A DNA stretch of 64,000 nt from Hormoscilla sp. GM7CHS1pb. Its GTDB lineage: Bacteria > Cyanobacteriota > Cyanobacteriia > Cyanobacteriales > Desertifilaceae. The notes below the pieces were generated by a model that searched no databases, was not told the DNA's origin, and saw only the letters and a program-made list of their open reading frames with translations. Position numbers and translations under genes: made by a program. The DNA lies in the NCBI GenBank assembly GCA_014323675.1, contig JACONN010000002.1, forward strand, positions 2,338,001 through 2,402,000, in the 5' to 3' direction. Each line of letters starts with the position of its first letter. The stretch's first letter is position 1. Shown here piece after piece: positions 43,504 to 51,579 of this stretch.

Positions 43504-44668
43504 CCTAATGCCACACCCATACGGAAGAAAATCCGGGAATGGTTAAAAGCCGGGGTGATGGACAGGCACATCTATCAACCCACGTATGCAGGAACGCCAC
43601 AGGGTGGAGTAATATCCCCTTTGTTGGCAAACATTGCACTACATGGTATGGAAACAGAGGTAAGGAAGATTGTGCCGGATAGGATAGTAAGTCAGAGAGA
43701 ACTAGGAGTAGTGCGATATGCAGATGATTTCGTAATAATGCACAAAGACCTCATGGTAATTGAGGCAGCAAAGGAAGTCATAGGCAAGTGGTTGGGGGGA
43801 ATTGGGTTAGAACTGAAACCTGAGAAAACACGAATAGCCCACACCTTAGAAGGAGAAGAACCAGGATTTGATTTCCTAGGAGTCAACATCCGGCAGTACA
43901 AGGTAGGGAAATACCGAAGCGGTAGAACAGGAAAAGGATTCAAAACTCTAATAAAACCCAGCGCCAAATCCATCAAAGCCCACAAAGAGAAGTTGAGGAC
44001 TGTGGTAGATAGTCACAAAGCCGCGCCACAGGCAGCGTTGATAAGCAAACTGAACCCAATAATAAAGGGATGGTGCAACTATCATAGAACGGTGGTAAGT
44101 AAGGAGGTGTTCGGAGAACTGGATACCTACCTGTGGGGAATAACATGGAAATGGGCAAAAAGAAGGCACCCAAACAAATCCGGCACATGGATAGCGAAGA
44201 AATACTGGAAGGCCGAAGGCGGCAGACAGTGGAGCTTCATGGATAACAAAGAGGCAAAACTACTCTTACACTCCGAAACGGAAATCGTACGGCACGCAAA
44301 AGTGAAGGGGACAGCAAGCCCGATGGACGGAAACCTCGTGTACTGGAGCAAGAGATTACGCCAAAACCCGATGGTAAGCCCCAGAGTAATCAAGCTCATG
44401 GGTAAGCAGAAGGGCAAATGCAGACATTGCGGAATGCTGTTTATAGACGGAGACAAGTGGGAAGTTGACCATATCCTGCCGAAATCATTAGGCGGCAAGG
44501 ACAGGTACGACCCCGCCTCAACTGCTCCATGATTACTGTCATCATCAGAAAACGAGAACAGATGGCAGTAATGGGATCCGCACCCGGAAACGGGATAGGA
44601 AAACTGAGGAGCCGGATGATGCGAAAGTATCACGTCCGGTTTTGAAGACGAGCAGGACTGGCGACAGT
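43490..44668 (+). pseudogene. Intron reverse transcriptase C-terminal part with maturase and HNH domains
   Basis: Resumes with NATPIRKKIREWLKAGVMDR, then YAGTPQGGVISPLLANIALH (RT domain 4), VVRYADDFVIMHKDL (catalytic YADD), GFDFLGVNIRQYKVGKY and KGWCNYHRTVVSKEVF (domain X/maturase), YWSKRLRQNPMV and GKCRHCGMLFIDGDKWEVDH with ILPKSLGGKD (zinc/HNH endonuclease). The frame is lost at about 44512 in a CCCC run (DRYDPASTAP then stop); in the next frame the tail LLHDYCHHQKTRTDG to RTGDSLA continues to 44668. Both catalytic motifs are intact, but the gene needs removal of the nested intron and two frame corrections. Confidence 0.87.
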
Positions 44669-44729
44669 CTTGCTTAGTTTAATAAAAGTATAGTTGCCCA
44701 TAGGTTAGCTAATGTTTGTGGACGCTGGT

Positions 44730-44900
44730 GTTCCAGGCCGTAGTAGCTGGGTGCATCCTTTTGAACCTTCCTCAGGCAGCCAGGCAGCCGTGTCTCCTGG
44801 GATCTCAATGTTCCCCGGGAGCGCTGCACTACCCTGGCCGTGTCTCCTGGGAGCGCTATTCGCACGTTCCCAGGCAGAGCCATGGGAACGAGGGGGGAGA
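44730..44900. repeat. Mixed palindromic repeats between the intron and the cytochrome gene
   Basis: CCGTGTCTCCTGGGATC and CCGTGTCTCCTGGGAGCGCT direct repeats are followed by CGTTCCCAGGCAGAGCCATG with GGAACGAGG (family of 17787-17815). No coding signal. Confidence 0.6.
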
Positions 44901-44965
44901 CACGGCGGATTGGTCCTGTCCTTTGCCTTGACAGGAGTTACATGGGGCTGAGGAGAAAAATTTAA

Positions 44966-45355
44966 TTGCAGAAACTTCACGATGTGCTTTATAATCAAGT
45001 TGGCTTAGTTGTGATTTTGCGGCTAATGCCTTTCGCTATAGTAATTGTGCTCTCAATCAGCGCAGGCCTTATCGGGTATCAGCAGTTTCAACAGCAAGAC
45101 CCCTACGTGCAAACTGTTCTCAGTCTGACTGGCTCTTGCGAGCGGGGTCATGCCATTTTTCAAATGAACTGTGCTGGATGTCATGGATGGGAAGCTCATG
45201 GTAAAGTAGGGCCGACCCTGGAAGGGGTCTCGCAACGCAAGTCCCCTCGGCAGCTGGTCGCTCAGGTGACCAGTGGTAAGACGCCGCCAATGCCCCAGTT
45301 TCAACCCACTGCCCAAGAAATGGCGGATCTTCTCAGCTATCTGAAACAATTGTAA
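44966..45355 (+). CDS. cytM: Membrane-anchored c-type cytochrome, cytochrome M-like
   Basis: A 129-residue protein with one N-terminal membrane anchor (VVILRLMPFAIVIVLSISAG) that is probably not cleaved, and a small cytochrome c domain: heme-binding CAGCH at 69-73 in IFQMNCAGCHG, and axial Met 109 in TPPMPQF. The pattern DPYVQxVLxLxG...GHAIFQMNCAGCH...VGPTLxxVSQRKS...PPMPQFQP is, as far as I recall, that of cyanobacterial cytochrome M, a regulator or alternative electron carrier in respiration and photosynthesis. TTG 44966 with AGGAG upstream is the start adopted; ATG at 45026 would remove part of the anchor. Identification as CytM rather than another class I cytochrome is probable, not certain. 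Confidence 0.78.
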   Translation: MQKLHDVLYNQVGLVVILRLMPFAIVIVLSISAGLIGYQQFQQQDPYVQTVLSLTGSCERGHAIFQMNCAGCHGWEAHGKVGPTLEGVSQRKSPRQLVAQVTSGKTPPMPQFQPTAQEMADLLSYLKQL

Positions 45356-45502
45356 GTGGTCAGTTGTTTGTTGTCAATAAGATGTCCGGGAGACAATTTT
45401 ACCTGGGATCCATGTCTGAGGGGTCCGACAAGGAGAAATTGTCGATTTTCTTTTGATGCACAGATCTTTTAATTTGTCAAGTCTTATTAATGGACCGACG
45501 CT

Positions 45503-45570
45503 CTAGAACGACAACGATCGGGTCTTGAGTCAGTTAACTCATGCTGTGCCCCGGACTGCAAACCTGGTTT
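45503..45570. repeat. 68-bp direct repeat, copy at 48045-48112
   Basis: CTAGAACGACAACGATCGGG...GACTGCAAACCTGGTTT is identical at 48045-48112. The first copy includes the last codons of the GMC-oxidoreductase remnant. A diverged third piece (TTAACTCATGCGGTGCCCCG) is at about 47497-47525. Confidence 0.88.
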
Positions 45571-45845
45571 GGGTTAGTAGCGCCAGTGGAACCAGGAATA
45601 TGGGCCCCATCAACTACATAAAGCCCATCATAATTTTGCCGTCGTCCATCTAGATCGCAAGCTTTGCCCATCACAGCTCCTCCCAGAGGGTGGGCAGTGG
45701 GCGCAGGAAAGATTGTGGCCTTAAAATTGGGGTACTCATCACCATTGCGGCGAACCAGGCGCTCGAGCGTGCGTCTTATCGCCCTCGATAATTCTCGCTG
45801 TGGCTCCGCAGGCCAGTTATTATGTCCTAACAGCCTTGGCTATTG
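45534..45845 (-). pseudogene. C-terminal fragment of a GMC-family oxidoreductase
   Basis: On the minus strand: LERLVRRNGDEYPNF, IFPAPTAHPLGGAVMGKACD and YDGLYVVDGAHIPGSTGATN. 'HPLGGxxMGxxxDxxGxVxxYxGLYVxDGAxIPG' is the conserved C-terminal FAD/active-site region of cholesterol-oxidase-like GMC oxidoreductases, including the catalytic His. The protein then ends abruptly in repeat-derived residues (PNQVCSPGHS). The N-terminal FAD domain is missing. Confidence 0.8.
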
Positions 45846-45846
45846 C

Positions 45847-45852
45847 TATAAT
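45847..45852 (+). promoter_or_regulatory. -10 box before the flavodoxin stub
   Basis: TATAAT in the context ATTGCTATAATAAA, 33 bp before the GTG at 45885. No clear -35. Confidence 0.45.
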
Positions 45853-45884
45853 AAAACGAGAACTCAAAACTCAGGAGATGATAC

Positions 45885-46067
45885 GTGACTAAAGTGCCGC
45901 TCGTATATGCAACAGACTATGGAAATACTAAAAAAATGGCAGAAGTTATTGCTTCTGGTGCGCAGTCTGTCAAAGATAATGTTAATGTTTACTTAGGCCC
46001 GAGTTTTGATAACCTCGATTTTGGTCCGAGTATGCTCTTCCGACCTCCTGCTGAACCAATGCTCTAA
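45885..46067 (+). pseudogene. N-terminal stub of a flavodoxin-like protein
   Basis: GTG start with AGGAGATGATAC upstream. VPLVYATDYGNTKKMAEVIA with SGAQSVKDNVNVYLG is the FMN phosphate-binding start (T/S-x-T/Y-GNT) of flavodoxins. After about 40 residues the sequence leaves the family (FGPSMLFRPPAEPML) and stops. The intact promoter and start suggest recent truncation. Confidence 0.7.
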
Positions 46068-46101
46068 ACTATAAGGGGATCTGCAGATATGCAGTGCCAT
46101 T

Positions 46102-47207
46102 CTATGTAGGGTGGGCACCGCCAACCTTACTAGAAAATGTCTGGAAAATATCGATCGCCCGCGATCGCATGGTTTCAGCAAACAAATCAGTAGGGAGGGC
46201 CTGTTCGGTGGTCCAGACTCCGGGTTTATGCAACCTGTTTGCTAGAATTAACTCGGCAATACTACCAGTGCCACAACCTGCTGCTGCCGCTGTATCCTCA
46301 TGTATTAAGGTAGCAGCAGCATGGGCGAGTTGACCGGCTTTCTTTCCGGTACATTCTACCTGCATGGCCACCCCAATACCGCTGAAGCGATCGGTCACTT
46401 GAGTCATGCGGTAGCTAATGGCCGATAGTCTCTCGATGAAGTTCCGATTTTGCAGCAACTTTTGGGGAAACCAATGGGCAACAGTCCAGGTAAGATAGTT
46501 GTAAAAGTCGGGATGGGAACCGAATTTAGTGATTACTGTTTTGACGGGAAAGGCCCGGGCGAGACTAGAGGTTTCGGGCATGTCGTACCAGTATACTCCT
46601 ACTCTATTGAAGGGGGGCGGGAACTTGACTGGGGTGCGATCGCTATAGGGTTTGACAGCTTGCCATTTGCCATCTAACCACGCCTGAAAGGGTGCTTGCA
46701 AACCCAGAAAAGTGGTGCGCATCACTGTCAGACCTGCACCGCCCGAACCGGACACTACATAATTTATCTTGATACTTTCGGGCTCATCTAACTGTTCGAC
46801 GCACTGACGGGCCATACTATTAGAAATGCCGGGAAAGACCCCAGTGTTGACAATAGCTGTAACCCCCGCCTTGACAGCAGCATCAGAGTATGCTATAGCT
46901 TTCTGAGTAAAGGATCTGTGGTCGCTAACATCCAGATAATTCACTTTAGTTTCGATGCAGGTTTGCAGGACTCGGGCATCCCGGTGGTGAAATGGTCCGG
47001 CACAATGGATGACCAGGTTTGCACTAGCAACGGCTTGACGCAAACCAGATATATCTGCTAAGTCTAGGGGGAGAAACTTGACAGGTTCTGATATTTTAGT
47101 AGGGTGACGCCCGGCAATGGTAATCTCTGCGGTGGTATGAGTCAGGAGGTCTTGGGTAACCCGGCGACCTATTCTACCCGTTCCCCGAGGATGAGAATGC
47201 TATTCAT
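46102..47207 (-). pseudogene. Saccharopine dehydrogenase-like NAD(P) oxidoreductase, one-base frameshift
   Basis: A protein of about 367 residues of the saccharopine dehydrogenase/SDR-like family. From ATG 47207: MNSILILG, then, after restoring one G in a GGGG run at about 47187, GTGRIGRRVTQDLLTHTTAE with ITIAGRHPTKI: a perfect Rossmann nucleotide-binding start. The rest is uninterrupted: SANLVIHCAGPFHHRDARVL, NTGVFPGISNSMARQ, SGSGGAGLTVMRTTFLGLQA. The substrate is unknown; such proteins occur in cyanobacterial lipid, carotenoid or amino-acid side pathways. The C-terminal GGAHPT and stop codon are supplied by a GGGTGGGCACCGCC repeat. As elsewhere, the G-run defect may be sequence error. Confidence 0.8.
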
Positions 47208-47568
47208 CAGTTTTGTGGAAGTTAGGGATATAATTATTATAAATCGGTTGTGGTATGCGATCGCGGGCTGAGAAACCCGGTTTATGGCAGGCGATCGGGT
47301 GGGAGGTTATTCGTTTTTAAGGGCGCTGCTAAAGGCAGGTACCAGGCAGGTACCAGGCTTTCTGCACACGCCCCCTGCACATCTGCGCACCCGTCCCTTG
47401 CCCTCTTGCGCGCGATCGTCCGTTGTTGATACATGTTGTTGATACATCCAGTCGGTCGGGGCACGGCGGAGCGTCAATTATCTGGTGATATCGTCAATTA
47501 ACTCATGCGGTGCCCCGGACTGCACATCTGCGCACCTTTACCTGGGATATGTTACGCTTTACCTGGGA

Positions 47569-47758
47569 CATGTCAAGCTTACTATGTGGCAGGTCAAGCT
47601 TACTATGTGACATGTCAAGCTTACTATGTGACATGTCAAGATTGCTATGTGACATGTCAAGCTTACTATATGGCATGTCAAGCTTACTATGTGGCATGTC
47701 AAGCTTACTATGTGGCATGTCAATCTTACTATGTGGCATGTCAAGCTTACTATGTGAC
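47569..47758. repeat. 21-bp tandem repeat, nine copies
   Basis: The unit CATGTCAAGCTTACTATGTG with G/A repeats every 21 bp with few changes; most units contain a HindIII site. On the minus strand it would read PHSKLDM repeats, but no start, ribosome site or plausible protein goes with it. There are no spacers. The remaining 47208-48132 interval shows only repeat units and no supportable gene. Confidence 0.9.
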
Positions 47759-48132
47759 CAAGTCGGCTTCCTAGTCGGCAGACTAAACTAATACTGTGGC
47801 TGATTTCAACGGCTGCATGGAGAGTTTCGCTAGCGGCTGAACTTGCCATCAAAGTCGATAGAGGTGCGATCGGTTCTGATAGGCTGCCGATTTTTCTGGA
47901 ACAGTAGGGAGGGAGTCATCCTGGAAGCATAATTCATCGAGCACCCCCAATAATTGTTAAGGCGGTGGGATAGTTTCGGGAAAGGTCTCCTGCGGTAGGA
48001 TATGGCGCTTTGCACCGGTCGTTACCCCGATCGCAGCACCCAACCTAGAACGACAACGATCGGGTCTTGAGTCAGTTAACTCATGCTGTGCCCCGGACTG
48101 CAAACCTGGTTTCAAAATTGCTCGATCGCGCC

Positions 48133-49872
48133 CTAATGAAACTGTCGGGCGTAGAAATGAGCATAGCGCGTGCCTTGTGCGAGGAGTTCCGAATGAGTTC
48201 CCATTTCGACAATTTGCCCGTCTTCCATGACTAAGATCCGACTGGCGCGGCGGACGGTGGCGAGGCGATGGGCGATAATAAACACGGTTCGGTCTGCCAT
48301 AATTCTTTCTAATGCTTGCTGTACCAAGGCTTCTGATTCGGCATCAAGGGCGGAGGTGGCCTCATCCAGGATCAGAATTCTGGGGTTGCGCATGATGGCC
48401 CGGGCGATCGCAATTCTTTGCCGCTGTCCCCCCGATAAGTTCATCCCTCTCTCCCCCATCCAGCTATTATAACCCTCTGGCAACTGAGTGATAAACTGAT
48501 GGGCGTTGGCAATCTTGGCTGCTGCTTGCACTTGGGCTATGTCAAACTCGGTCTGGCCAAAGGCGATATTTTCCGCTATGGTGCCAGAAAATAGGATAGT
48601 CTCTTGGGGTACTATGCCGATTTGACGGCGCAGACTGGACAGGGTCACCTCGGCAATATTTATCCCATCAATGCAAATCTGGCCAGCTTCTAGATCGTAG
48701 AAGCGAGGCAGCAGATTGACCAGGGTGCTTTTACCAGCACCAGATGCTCCCACCAGGGCGATCGCCTCTCCGGGTGATGCCGCTAAACTCAGATTTCTCA
48801 GAACCGGTAACCCGGGTTGGTAGCCAAAGCTGACATGACGATATTCTACCTTGCCCTTGACTGCTGACAGGACAATGGCATTTGGTTTTTCTCTGACTGT
48901 CGGTGCAACTGCTAGCAATGCAAAAATCCGGTCAACCGATGCCTCTGTTTGCTTAAAATCGTTGTAATTGCTAGTCGCAAAAGATATGGGGTCAATCAAC
49001 ATTGCTGTAGCTACCACATAGCTAACAAAGCCATTGCCAGTCAAGTTTCCCTGGTCTATTTGCCAGCCCCCCAGAAACAACAGCAACAACACGCTCAAAC
49101 TTTGCAGAAAGCCCACGATCAAAAACTGAATTGCTTTGATCTGTTCGACGCGATATTTTGCCCGAGAGTGATGTTCTGCTTCCTCGCTAAACTTTTGAAT
49201 TTCATAATCTTGGGCAGCAAATGCTTTCACCAAGTAAATGCCATTGAACACTTCTGTCAGTAGAGAGGATAAGTTAGAAATGCGATTCGAGGCCCGGTGT
49301 GAAAAATGCAGCACTTGTTCGCCAAACCAGCTGATTAACAGCGCCATCAAGGGGGCTATTACCAGGGTCGCTAATGTCAACTGCCAGTTCAGCCAAATCA
49401 TGTAGCCTAGCACCACTATCAGTTGTAAAATGCAGGGGGTAAACTCATGGAAAAACTTGTTGACTACTTCGGCAATCCGGTCAATGTCTTCAGTCAGGCG
49501 GTAGGAGAGGTCTCCCGTTTTGGCAGTGGCAAAATAACCCATACTCAGCCTTTGCAGGTGGGCGTATGCCAGAGTGCGCAGATTCAGGGCTATCTTTAAG
49601 GCCGCTTTGGCCATCAAGGCATTTTGACCGTATTGCATCACGCCCCGGATCAGGAAAATGATTGCTGTCATCCCCGCTACTTGGGCGATCGCCTGCACAT
49701 CCCCTTTGCCTATAAATGCTGCCATTTCACCTGCCAGTTGGGCGAGAATCGGCCAGAATATTGTAAATCCCAATGTACAGGCTAATGCCTGAGCAATGAG
49801 CAACCACTGTTCGCGGATAGAAGGCAAAATTTGCCAGTAACTAGAGGTCTTTTTCAATTTATGATTCTTCAT
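48133..49872 (-). CDS. ABC transporter, fused membrane and ATPase domains (MsbA-like)
   Basis: A half-transporter of about 579 residues from MKNHKLKKTSSYWQILPSIR (49872). Residues about 20-310 hold six membrane helices with the LRTLAYAHLQRLSMGYF coupling helix. The ATPase domain carries VGASGAGKSTLVNLLPRF (Walker A, about 375-383), GIVPQETILFSGT (Q loop), NLSGGQRQRIAIARAI (signature), ILILDEATSALDAESE (Walker B) and IIAHRLATV (H loop). This is the exporter class (MsbA/LmrA/HlyB-type core) that works as a homodimer or heterodimer; lipids, peptides or glycolipids are usual substrates. The upstream small membrane-protein gene overlaps its start by 14 bp, so translation is coupled. Confidence 0.93.
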   Translation of the reverse strand: MKNHKLKKTSSYWQILPSIREQWLLIAQALACTLGFTIFWPILAQLAGEMAAFIGKGDVQAIAQVAGMTAIIFLIRGVMQYGQNALMAKAALKIALNLRTLAYAHLQRLSMGYFATAKTGDLSYRLTEDIDRIAEVVNKFFHEFTPCILQLIVVLGYMIWLNWQLTLATLVIAPLMALLISWFGEQVLHFSHRASNRISNLSSLLTEVFNGIYLVKAFAAQDYEIQKFSEEAEHHSRAKYRVEQIKAIQFLIVGFLQSLSVLLLLFLGGWQIDQGNLTGNGFVSYVVATAMLIDPISFATSNYNDFKQTEASVDRIFALLAVAPTVREKPNAIVLSAVKGKVEYRHVSFGYQPGLPVLRNLSLAASPGEAIALVGASGAGKSTLVNLLPRFYDLEAGQICIDGINIAEVTLSSLRRQIGIVPQETILFSGTIAENIAFGQTEFDIAQVQAAAKIANAHQFITQLPEGYNSWMGERGMNLSGGQRQRIAIARAIMRNPRILILDEATSALDAESEALVQQALERIMADRTVFIIAHRLATVRRASRILVMEDGQIVEMGTHSELLAQGTRYAHFYARQFH

Positions 49873-50248
49873 AGAACAGATAAATACACCCATAAATCAA
49901 GGTGGCGATAATTATGCTGACAATATATAGTACCCCTACAAAGATCGCAATTTGAGCGCGTTTAGCATAATCGTGAAAGAAGACAAAAGCTACCCAATAA
50001 CCTGGATATATACTCAGTGACCACAGCATAGATGTCCAGATAATCAGGGCGAATCCTGCCTCGGACTGAATTTTTTCTAGTGGGTCGCCTCCAAACAATA
50101 AGCTAATTGCCGGTTGTGATAGCCATAAAATAAATATTCCTGGCAGTCCCGCTAAAAAGATTCCCAGGGCTGATATGCCCACGGCAATCACTAAACATAT
50201 AAGCAGATTAATAATCATATCTGGACAGTGCTCAGTGATGTATGTCAT
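49859..50248 (-). CDS. Small membrane protein coupled to the ABC exporter
   Basis: About 129 residues (MTYITEHCPDMIINLLICLV; a start at MIINLL, 50218, is also possible). Three or four hydrophobic segments are visible: LLICLVIAVGISALGIFLAG, FALIIWTSMLWSLSIYPGYW and IAIFVGVLYIVSIIIATLIY, with a basic loop (HDYAKRAQ) between. No known family recognised. Its 3' end overlaps the exporter start, so it may be an assembly factor or accessory subunit. A TATAGC hexamer on the minus strand near 50318-50325 could be its -10. Confidence 0.68.
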   Translation of the reverse strand: MTYITEHCPDMIINLLICLVIAVGISALGIFLAGLPGIFILWLSQPAISLLFGGDPLEKIQSEAGFALIIWTSMLWSLSIYPGYWVAFVFFHDYAKRAQIAIFVGVLYIVSIIIATLIYGCIYLFYEES

Positions 50249-50360
50249 TAGGACTACATAAGGCAAAGGGAGGTAGGGAAAAAAAACACTCCTGCATGCT
50301 CCGCCGCAGGAATGTGCTATACTGGTAGAGTGATACAGACTCAACCAGTAGAAATCAATT

Positions 50361-50577
50361 ATGCCCATTCTCGATCGAGTAGAGCAAATATTGAATGAGC
50401 GACGTCCAGTATTTAGTCGACAAGCGACTAAGAGATGGTTCGTACTGCTGATGTGGGGTGTTCTACTATGTTCTGGACCTCCAGCAGTGACGAGTTATCT
50501 AAACGCTGTTGGGGTGAAGCGAATACTACTACCATCAAGCCTTACACTGGTTTCACTCGCAGACCTGGAGCGTGAGG
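50361..50577 (+). pseudogene. N-terminal fragment of an IS transposase (DDE type)
   Basis: MPILDRVEQILNERRPVFSR then FVLLMWGVLLCSGPPAVTSY and LNAVGV; after a one-base shift, SEYYYHQALHWFHSQTWSV. This resembles the N-terminus of IS4/IS701-like transposases common in cyanobacteria. The DDE catalytic part is missing. On its right it abuts the first codons of a DUF3368 toxin gene on the other strand, so the IS probably inserted in that toxin. Confidence 0.68.
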
Positions 50578-50611
50578 AGGTGATGGGCGAAGTATTGCTA
50601 ACTACAATCAC
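50577..50611 (-). pseudogene. Start of a DUF3368 toxin gene cut by an IS
   Basis: On the minus strand, GTG at 50611 starts VIVVSNTSPITS, identical in pattern to the starts MIVVSDTSPIT (51824) and MIVVSNTSPIT (53600). The GTG overlaps the TGA of the UPF0175 gene by 4 bp. After about 11 codons the transposase fragment begins. Confidence 0.72.
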
Positions 50612-50847
50612 AGTCTTCCTAACTCCCGCAAGGTCTTGATGTCGTGTTCGTAATCTTTGATATCGTACTCATAGGCAGGAATTTTGCGAGACGCCAGTAA
50701 GTGTTTAAACAGAATTCGGTTCATGCCGGCGAACTTCCCCAGACCGGGTTTCTTCTTTTGGAAAAGCATAACAGCAATTTCCTGCTTTAACTCAGCCTCG
50801 GTCATCTTGGTGGCGTATAATATTTCGTCGGGGATAATGACGCTCAT
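50608..50847 (-). CDS. UPF0175 family antitoxin (copy a)
   Basis: A 79-residue protein MSVIIPDEILYATKMTEAEL with KQEIAVMLFQKKKPGLGKFA: UPF0175 antitoxins are short DNA-binding proteins (ending here in KDYEHDIKTLRELGRL) paired with DUF3368 PIN toxins. Paralogues lie at 53597-53845, 53882-54127 and, as broken forms, at 51580 and 54530. The stop overlaps the start of the interrupted toxin (GTGA). Copies a and c are near-duplicates at DNA level (offset 3,274 bp). Confidence 0.85.
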   Translation of the reverse strand: MSVIIPDEILYATKMTEAELKQEIAVMLFQKKKPGLGKFAGMNRILFKHLLASRKIPAYEYDIKDYEHDIKTLRELGRL

Positions 50848-50928
50848 GTGGTATTTTCCTCTCTCGTTATCCTGATTCTACAATTGTAGCATTGGGCGGG
50901 GTTGGGTAAGGGACCTCAACCCAACCTA

Positions 50929-51160
50929 CTACACTGAGTCCTGTAGCCGCTGAACTTCTTCTGTAAATTCTTCCCAATCAATGCTCAGCGAACGAATAAC
51001 CTGCCGCAAGGTTCCGATTTTGAGGTCTTTGGCACCCCAGTCCGGTATAGAGGCAAATCTCGCTGAGTTGTACCATTTTCGGTGCGAACCGCCCCCTCGG
51101 CGGGGAAGTTCTTCGCAACCAAGTTCGGCGTAGTTTTTTAGTCACCTCGCGATATTTCAT
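50929..51160 (-). pseudogene. hicA: HicA toxin with a one-base frameshift
   Basis: From ATG 51160: MKYREVTKKLR, then one extra base at about 51126, then ELGCEELPRRGGGSHRKWYN with SARFASIPDWGAKDLKIGTL and RQVIRSLSIDWEEF, to the stop at 50929. HicA (YcfA) is a small double-stranded-RNA-binding-fold mRNA interferase; the catalytic His is in GGGSHRKW. The gene overlaps hicB by 4 bp (ATGA). With the frameshift the toxin would be dead; the indel could also be sequence error. Confidence 0.82.
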
Positions 51161-51420
51161 GAAGCTGCTACAGTAATCAACATCTCAGTCCAAATAGGAG
51201 TATCGGGTGCAGTTGCCACCGGCTGCAAGATTGGTGGTAGCGGTTTTCCTAAATCCTCATAAATCTCAATTAATGCTGCCAAGGCGTCTGCTACATTAGG
51301 CAACACCTCGTCAATGCTATCAGCAGCCGTGACTAAATTAGGCAGCAGCGGGCAGGTAATCGTATATCCTCCCTCCGGTTGTGGTGACAAAATTAAGGGT
51401 AACTTGTAGATCCTCTCCAT
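51157..51420 (-). CDS. hicB: HicB antitoxin
   Basis: MERIYKLPLILSPQPEGGYT with ITCPLLPNLVTAADSIDEVL and NVADALAALIEIYEDLGKPL is the HicB partial RNase-H-like antitoxin core (PEGGYTxxCPxLPxxxTxGDSxxEAxxN). The chosen ATG at 51420 gives the family start; upstream codons (MRKLQSPKLPAKRGI) are read-through. It shares a 4-bp overlap with hicA, so the order is hicB-hicA. A truncated copy is at 54158-54370. Confidence 0.88.
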   Translation of the reverse strand: MERIYKLPLILSPQPEGGYTITCPLLPNLVTAADSIDEVLPNVADALAALIEIYEDLGKPLPPILQPVATAPDTPIWTEMLITVAAS

Positions 51421-51489
51421 TATTCCTCTCTTAGCTGGCAGTTTTGGAGACTGTAGCTTTCTCAATGTAGAAATGCTAGATATTCATTT

Positions 51490-51554
51490 ATATGTTAGCA
51501 TATCTGCCACCCCAGGCCCGACCATAACTCGCAGTCATTAATATGCTAGCATAT
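51490..51554. promoter_or_regulatory. Paired ATATGxTAGCATAT operators between hicB and a UPF0175 gene
   Basis: ATATGTTAGCATAT (51490-51503) and ATATGCTAGCATAT (51541-51554) are imperfect and perfect palindromes spaced 51 bp apart in the divergent promoter region. The second is followed by ATATGATAGTCGCTCATAT. The whole arrangement is preserved in the duplicate (54440-54453, 54491-54504). A toxin-antitoxin autoregulation site is likely. Confidence 0.6.
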
Positions 51555-51579
51555 GATAGTCGCTCATATCATAATCATT

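Larger units (their letters stand above)
41823..44683 (+). mobile_element. Group II intron with damaged intron-encoded protein
   Basis: The 5' end GTGCGATTCGTTTACC at 41823 is a canonical group II start. The first 780 bp are the ribozyme core without ORF (motifs such as CTGACTGGCAGCCTAAA and CTGGCCCAAAAGGGAAAGG, shared with the fragment at 56340-57060). The reverse transcriptase-maturase-HNH coding region follows from about 42630 to 44668, then domain V (GAGCCGGATGATGCGAAAG) and an end at CTTAGTTTAAT (44683), identical to the end of the 3911-4258 remnant. The ribozyme carries a 70-bp palindrome (41969-42038) and the coding region carries a second intron (43068-43503). The protein is broken by frameshifts, so mobility on its own is unlikely. 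Confidence 0.88.

Noticed and set aside
47503..47852. Several overlapping open frames with PHSKLDM- or SLLCGM-type repeats
   Set aside because: They arise from the 21-bp tandem array, whose length is a multiple of three, so all frames stay open; no ribosome site or homologue pattern.
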